A DNA stretch of 64,000 bases from Azonexus sp. Lineage in GTDB: Bacteria > Pseudomonadota > Gammaproteobacteria > Burkholderiales > Rhodocyclaceae. A model generated the notes under the pieces. The model was not told the origin of the DNA. It worked only from the letters and a program-made list of their open reading frames with translations, and did not search any database. Shown here piece after piece: positions 60,820-64,000 of the stretch. Position 1 is the stretch's first letter. Every line of letters starts with the position of its first letter. The translations under genes were made by a program, and so were the position numbers. The stretch lies in NCBI GenBank assembly GCA_017983615.1, contig JAGOBB010000001.1:682001-746000 (forward strand), read 5' to 3'.

Positions 60820-62279
60820 AATATCACGATCTGCGCGACTTCATGTCGCAACTGGAAAAGACCGGCGAGTTGAAACGCGTCGGCGTCGAGGTCGATACCT
60901 ACCTCGAAATGACCGAAATCTGCGATCGGGTCTTGCGCGCCGAAGGACCGGCCATCCTGTTCGAAAAGCCCAAGGGTCATACAATCCCGGTGCTGGCCAA
61001 CCTGTTCGGCACGCCGAAACGGGTGGCCCTGGGCATGGGCGAGGAATCGGTGCAGGCGCTGCGCGAAGTCGGCAAGCTGCTCGCCTACCTCAAGGAACCG
61101 GAGCCGCCGAAGGGCCTGAAGGATGCCTGGGACAAGCTGCCCATCCTCAAACAGGTGATGAACATGGCGCCGAAGAAGGTGTCGAACGCGCCCTGTCAGG
61201 AGATCGTCTGGGAGGGCAAGGATGTCGACCTTGGCCGGCTGCCGATCCAGCATTGCTGGCCCGGCGATATCGCGCCGCTGATCACCTGGGGCCTGGTCGT
61301 CACCAAAGGTCCGCACAAGAACCGGCAGAATCTCGGCATCTACCGCCAGCAGGTATTGGGGCCGAACAAGGTGATCATGCGCTGGCTGGCCCATCGTGGC
61401 GGGGCGCTGGATTTCCGCGATCACCAGCTGGCCAATCCTGGGCAACCGTTCCCGGTGGCGGTCGTGCTCGGCTGCGATCCGGCGACAATCCTCGGCGCCG
61501 TGACGCCGGTGCCGGACAGCCTGTCCGAATACCAGTTCGCCGGCCTGCTGCGCGGCGGCAAGACCGAATTGACGCAATGTCTCGGCTCCGGTTTGCAAGT
61601 GCCCGCTTCGGCCGAGATCGTTCTCGAAGGCGTCATCCACCCCGGCGAGACGGCCCTGGAAGGGCCCTACGGCGACCACACCGGCTACTACAACGAGCAG
61701 GCCGAGTTCCCGGTGTTCACCATCGAGCGCATCACCATGCGCCGGGACCCGATCTACCACAGCACCTACACCGGCAAGCCGCCCGACGAACCGGCCGTCC
61801 TCGGCGTCGCGCTCAACGAGGTCTTCGTGCCGCTGCTGCAGAAGCAGTACCCGGAGATCGTCGATTTCTACCTGCCGCCGGAAGGCTGCTCGTATCGGAT
61901 GGCCATCGTCAGCATCAAGAAACAGTATCCCGGCCACGCCAAGCGGATCATGTTCGGCATCTGGAGCTTCCTGCGCCAGTTCATGTACACCAAGACGATC
62001 ATCGTCGTCGATGACGACATCGACATCCGCGACTGGAAGGAAGTGGTCTGGGCGATGACGACGCGCATGGACGCGACGCGCGACACGACGCTGGTCGACA
62101 ACACGCCGATCGACTACCTCGATTTCGCCAGCCCGGTCGCCGGACTCGGTTCCAAGATGGGGCTCGACGCGACCAACAAGTGGCCGGGCGAGACCAGCCG
62201 CGAGTGGGGGCGGCCGATTGTCATGGATGATGGCGTGAAGAAGAAGGTCGACGCGATGTGGGGCGATCTCGGCCTGTGA
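60816..62279 (+). CDS. ubiD: UbiD family decarboxylase
   Basis: UbiD decarboxylates octaprenyl-hydroxybenzoate in ubiquinone synthesis using prenylated FMN. The 487 residues have the usual length. The conserved [19 protein letters not shown] segment and the [14 protein letters not shown] segment hold the Arg and Glu residues of the active site. A ubiX gene for the cofactor is not in the window. It overlaps the cytochrome gene (ATGA) and the GNAT gene (GTGA), so four genes are chained. Other UbiD members act on aromatic acids, but ubiA nearby favours the ubiquinone role. Confidence 0.94.
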   Translation: MKYHDLRDFMSQLEKTGELKRVGVEVDTYLEMTEICDRVLRAEGPAILFEKPKGHTIPVLANLFGTPKRVALGMGEESVQALREVGKLLAYLKEPEPPKGLKDAWDKLPILKQVMNMAPKKVSNAPCQEIVWEGKDVDLGRLPIQHCWPGDIAPLITWGLVVTKGPHKNRQNLGIYRQQVLGPNKVIMRWLAHRGGALDFRDHQLANPGQPFPVAVVLGCDPATILGAVTPVPDSLSEYQFAGLLRGGKTELTQCLGSGLQVPASAEIVLEGVIHPGETALEGPYGDHTGYYNEQAEFPVFTIERITMRRDPIYHSTYTGKPPDEPAVLGVALNEVFVPLLQKQYPEIVDFYLPPEGCSYRMAIVSIKKQYPGHAKRIMFGIWSFLRQFMYTKTIIVVDDDIDIRDWKEVVWAMTTRMDATRDTTLVDNTPIDYLDFASPVAGLGSKMGLDATNKWPGETSREWGRPIVMDDGVKKKVDAMWGDLGL

Positions 62280-62767
62280 GTCTCGCCGTCCGCCCCCTCG
62301 ATCTGACCGACGCCGACCAGGCACTGATCTGGCTGGACTTGCTTGATCACTACGCCAGCGACCCGATGGGCGGCGGCGATGGCCTGTCGGAGTACGCCAA
62401 GCTCAATCTGGTCGCCACCATGCGCGAGGTGCCGGGCTTCCACGGTGCGCTGGCCTGGCTGGACGGACGGGCGGTCGGCCTGATCGACTGTTTCGCCGGC
62501 TTCTCGACCTTCGCGGCCAAGCCGCTGCTCAATGTCCACGACATCGTCGTTCACGCTGACTGCCGTGGCCGAGGCATCGGCCGGGCGTTGCTCGACTGGG
62601 CTGAACAGCGCGCTGCCGCGCTCGGTTGCTGCAAATTGACGCTGGAAGTACTTTCCAATAACCACAGTGCGATGGCATGCTATGAGCGTGCCGGCTTTAT
62701 GCCTTACGTGCTAGACCCGCAAGCCGGCCACGCGCTGTTTTTGCAAAAGCTCATCGACAAGGACTGA
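62276..62767 (+). CDS. GNAT family acetyltransferase
   Basis: A 163-residue N-acetyltransferase. The start is GTG at 62276, overlapping the ubiD stop by 4 bp (protein [17 protein letters not shown]). The acetyl-CoA loop [14 protein letters not shown] (about 93-106) and the C-terminal [14 protein letters not shown] are family marks. The substrate cannot be read from sequence. The coupling to ubiD suggests co-expression rather than a known shared pathway. Confidence 0.88.
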   Translation: MSLAVRPLDLTDADQALIWLDLLDHYASDPMGGGDGLSEYAKLNLVATMREVPGFHGALAWLDGRAVGLIDCFAGFSTFAAKPLLNVHDIVVHADCRGRGIGRALLDWAEQRAAALGCCKLTLEVLSNNHSAMACYERAGFMPYVLDPQAGHALFLQKLIDKD

Positions 62768-62770
62768 AGC

Positions 62771-63184
62771 ATGCAGGAACCGATCACGGTGCAGGAATTG
62801 CCAGGTGTTCGCCCGTCGCTGGTCCAGCTGACGCATGTCATTTATGCCCTGCATGCCTGCGCTGTCTTCGTCGGCGTCACCTCGGCCGTGGCGACCGTGG
62901 CCGGTGGCTTCGTCTTCGGCCTGCCGTCGCTGATTGCCGTTTTCCTCAATTACCTGAAACGCGGCGACGTGGCCGGCACCTGGCTGGAAAGCCATTTCCG
63001 CTGGCAGATCCGCACCTTCTGGTTTACCGCGCTGTGGCTGGTGATCTCCGGGCTGGTCATGCTGACCATCATCGGCATCCCGATCGCCGCCTGGGTCATG
63101 ATCCCCATTCTCGGCCTGTGGGTCGGCTACCGCGTCGTGCGCGGCTGGCTGGCGTTGTCCGGCGCACAACCGATGTCCGGCTGA
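62771..63184 (+). CDS. DUF4870-type small membrane protein
   Basis: A 137-residue protein (MQEPITVQELPGVRPSLVQL start) with three hydrophobic segments at about 22-45, 50-65 and 80-115. The central NYLKRGDVAGTWLESHFRWQIRTFW segment is typical of small membrane proteins related to DUF4870. The function is unknown. It follows the GNAT gene by three bases and precedes the sensor gene by three, so it belongs to the same run. Confidence 0.75.
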   Translation: MQEPITVQELPGVRPSLVQLTHVIYALHACAVFVGVTSAVATVAGGFVFGLPSLIAVFLNYLKRGDVAGTWLESHFRWQIRTFWFTALWLVISGLVMLTIIGIPIAAWVMIPILGLWVGYRVVRGWLALSGAQPMSG

Positions 63185-63187
63185 ATC

Positions 63188-64000
63188 ATGCCGTTCGAAT
63201 TCGACTCCCTGAGCGGCTTTGGCGAATCAGCCAGGCAACTGCCGTTCGAGCGGCGCGTGGGCCTGGTGCGGGCAGAAACATTTTTTGGCCAGGCCGCTGG
63301 CAACCTGGTCGGCGTCGGTGTCGGCGCATTCATCTTCTCGCTGATTCTTGAACATGCCGGACTGGCCAACGATATCCGCCTGGGCTGGCTGTCGATCGTG
63401 GTGCTCCTGTCTACCCTGCTCGTCGCCTACGAATGGCGCATACGGCGTAGCGGGCTGACGCCGGAGAACGCCGAGCAGTGTCTGCGGACGCGCGCTGGCG
63501 TCGGTGTGCTGGCCGCCCTCAGCTGTGGCGCAGGGGCCTTGCTGGTGCCGGCCGATGCCGGCAGTTTTGCTCACAGCATGGGGCTCTTCCTGGCCCTTTC
63601 GCTGATTACCGTGGCTACGCTCGGCTTTGCCGTTGTCCCCTGGTTCTTTCTGTCGGTGGGCATCGGGATTATGGTGCCGCTGTCCCTGCGCTATGGCTAT
63701 CTCTATGCCGATGGCGGCGAGCCTTTCTTCGTCTGGCTCGCGGCAGCCGGCCTGATGGTGACCCTGCTTATCCTGACCAAAGGCCTGCGCAATTCACGCT
63801 GGGCGACCCAGGCCATCGAAGTCAACATGCGCCTGACCGACGAAATGCGCGAACGTAGCCGGGTCGAGGCGGCCATGTGCGAGAGCGAGGAAAGCGCGCG
63901 CGAACTCTCGAACCTGCTGCGCATGATGTGCGACAACGTGCCGGACATGATCTGGGCCAAGGGCCTGGACGGCCGCTACCTGTTTACCAACCGGGCGATG
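63188..64000 (+). CDS. Membrane-bound PAS sensor protein, 5' part (cut by window end)
   Basis: The frame is open from ATG 63188 to the last base (271 codons). After a cytosolic start (MPFEFDSLSGFGESARQL), six hydrophobic segments lie at about 35-58, 61-77, 97-117, 124-140, 143-160 and 172-190. A coiled linker (about 200-245) leads into a PAS domain beginning CDNVPDMIWAKGLDGRYLFTNRAM. The output domain (histidine kinase or GGDEF) is outside the window. The gene layout suggests it is the last of the ubiA run. Confidence 0.85.
   Translation, partial: MPFEFDSLSGFGESARQLPFERRVGLVRAETFFGQAAGNLVGVGVGAFIFSLILEHAGLANDIRLGWLSIVVLLSTLLVAYEWRIRRSGLTPENAEQCLRTRAGVGVLAALSCGAGALLVPADAGSFAHSMGLFLALSLITVATLGFAVVPWFFLSVGIGIMVPLSLRYGYLYADGGEPFFVWLAAAGLMVTLLILTKGLRNSRWATQAIEVNMRLTDEMRERSRVEAAMCESEESARELSNLLRMMCDNVPDMIWAKGLDGRYLFTNRAM

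Overview
The window reads as chromosomal DNA of a GC-rich betaproteobacterium, most like Rhodocyclales (Dechloromonas/Azonexus type). This rests on the gene order tuf - tRNA-Trp - secE - nusG - rplKAJL - rpoBC - rpsLG - fusA - tuf - S10/spc/alpha, on infA lying between secY and rpmJ, and on the look of the accessory genes. The assignment comes from recognition, not from a database search.

Bases 1-31.6 kb are one almost unbroken plus-strand information-processing supercluster. It starts inside the 3' part of one EF-Tu gene and contains a second EF-Tu copy that is identical by eye over the shared 902 bases. It carries all the usual L11/L1/L10/L12, RNA polymerase, str, S10, spc and alpha genes, including the 37-codon rpmJ. 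The spacers hold visible control structures: an L10 leader, an attenuator and a 13-bp inverted repeat before rpoB, a strong promoter overlapping the rpoC terminator-like hairpin ahead of rpsL, and two GC hairpins whose loops or centres spell TATAAT (before rplC and before rplN). A 12-bp hairpin plus T-run closes the cluster after rplQ.

From 31.6 to 37.8 kb the minus strand carries a signalling operon: an ATM1-type ABC exporter, a CHASE-domain sensor kinase, a receiver-HATPase protein and a receiver-PAS-PP2C phosphatase. From 38 to 46.3 kb come a FadL-type outer-membrane protein, a DUF2802 protein, a SPOR protein, a small lipoprotein, a TPR protein, RidA, RecG, an AcuI/YhdH-type reductase, an alpha/beta hydrolase and a hemerythrin.

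From 46.5 to 52.3 kb lies a tungstate/aldehyde region: an orphan tungstate-binding protein (TupA-like) divergent from a ModE-type HTH plus binding-domain regulator, then a DUF779 protein and an NAD-type aldehyde dehydrogenase divergent from a paralogous regulator. From 52.5 to 57 kb an ArsR repressor is translationally coupled to an Aas-type acyltransferase/acyl-ACP synthetase, followed by an LplT-type transporter fused to a second acyltransferase. After a small AT-richer lipoprotein gene and two poorly understood genes, a coupled ubiA - c-type cytochrome - ubiD - GNAT run leads to a membrane protein and a PAS sensor cut off by the window end.

The most notable unexplained signal is a 36-bp ungapped dispersed repeat with an invariant core GACCGTAGCATT. 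It occurs five times between 37.9 and 60.4 kb at gene borders. One copy forms the signal-peptide coding part of the cytochrome gene. No rRNA, CRISPR array, insertion sequence or prophage was seen.
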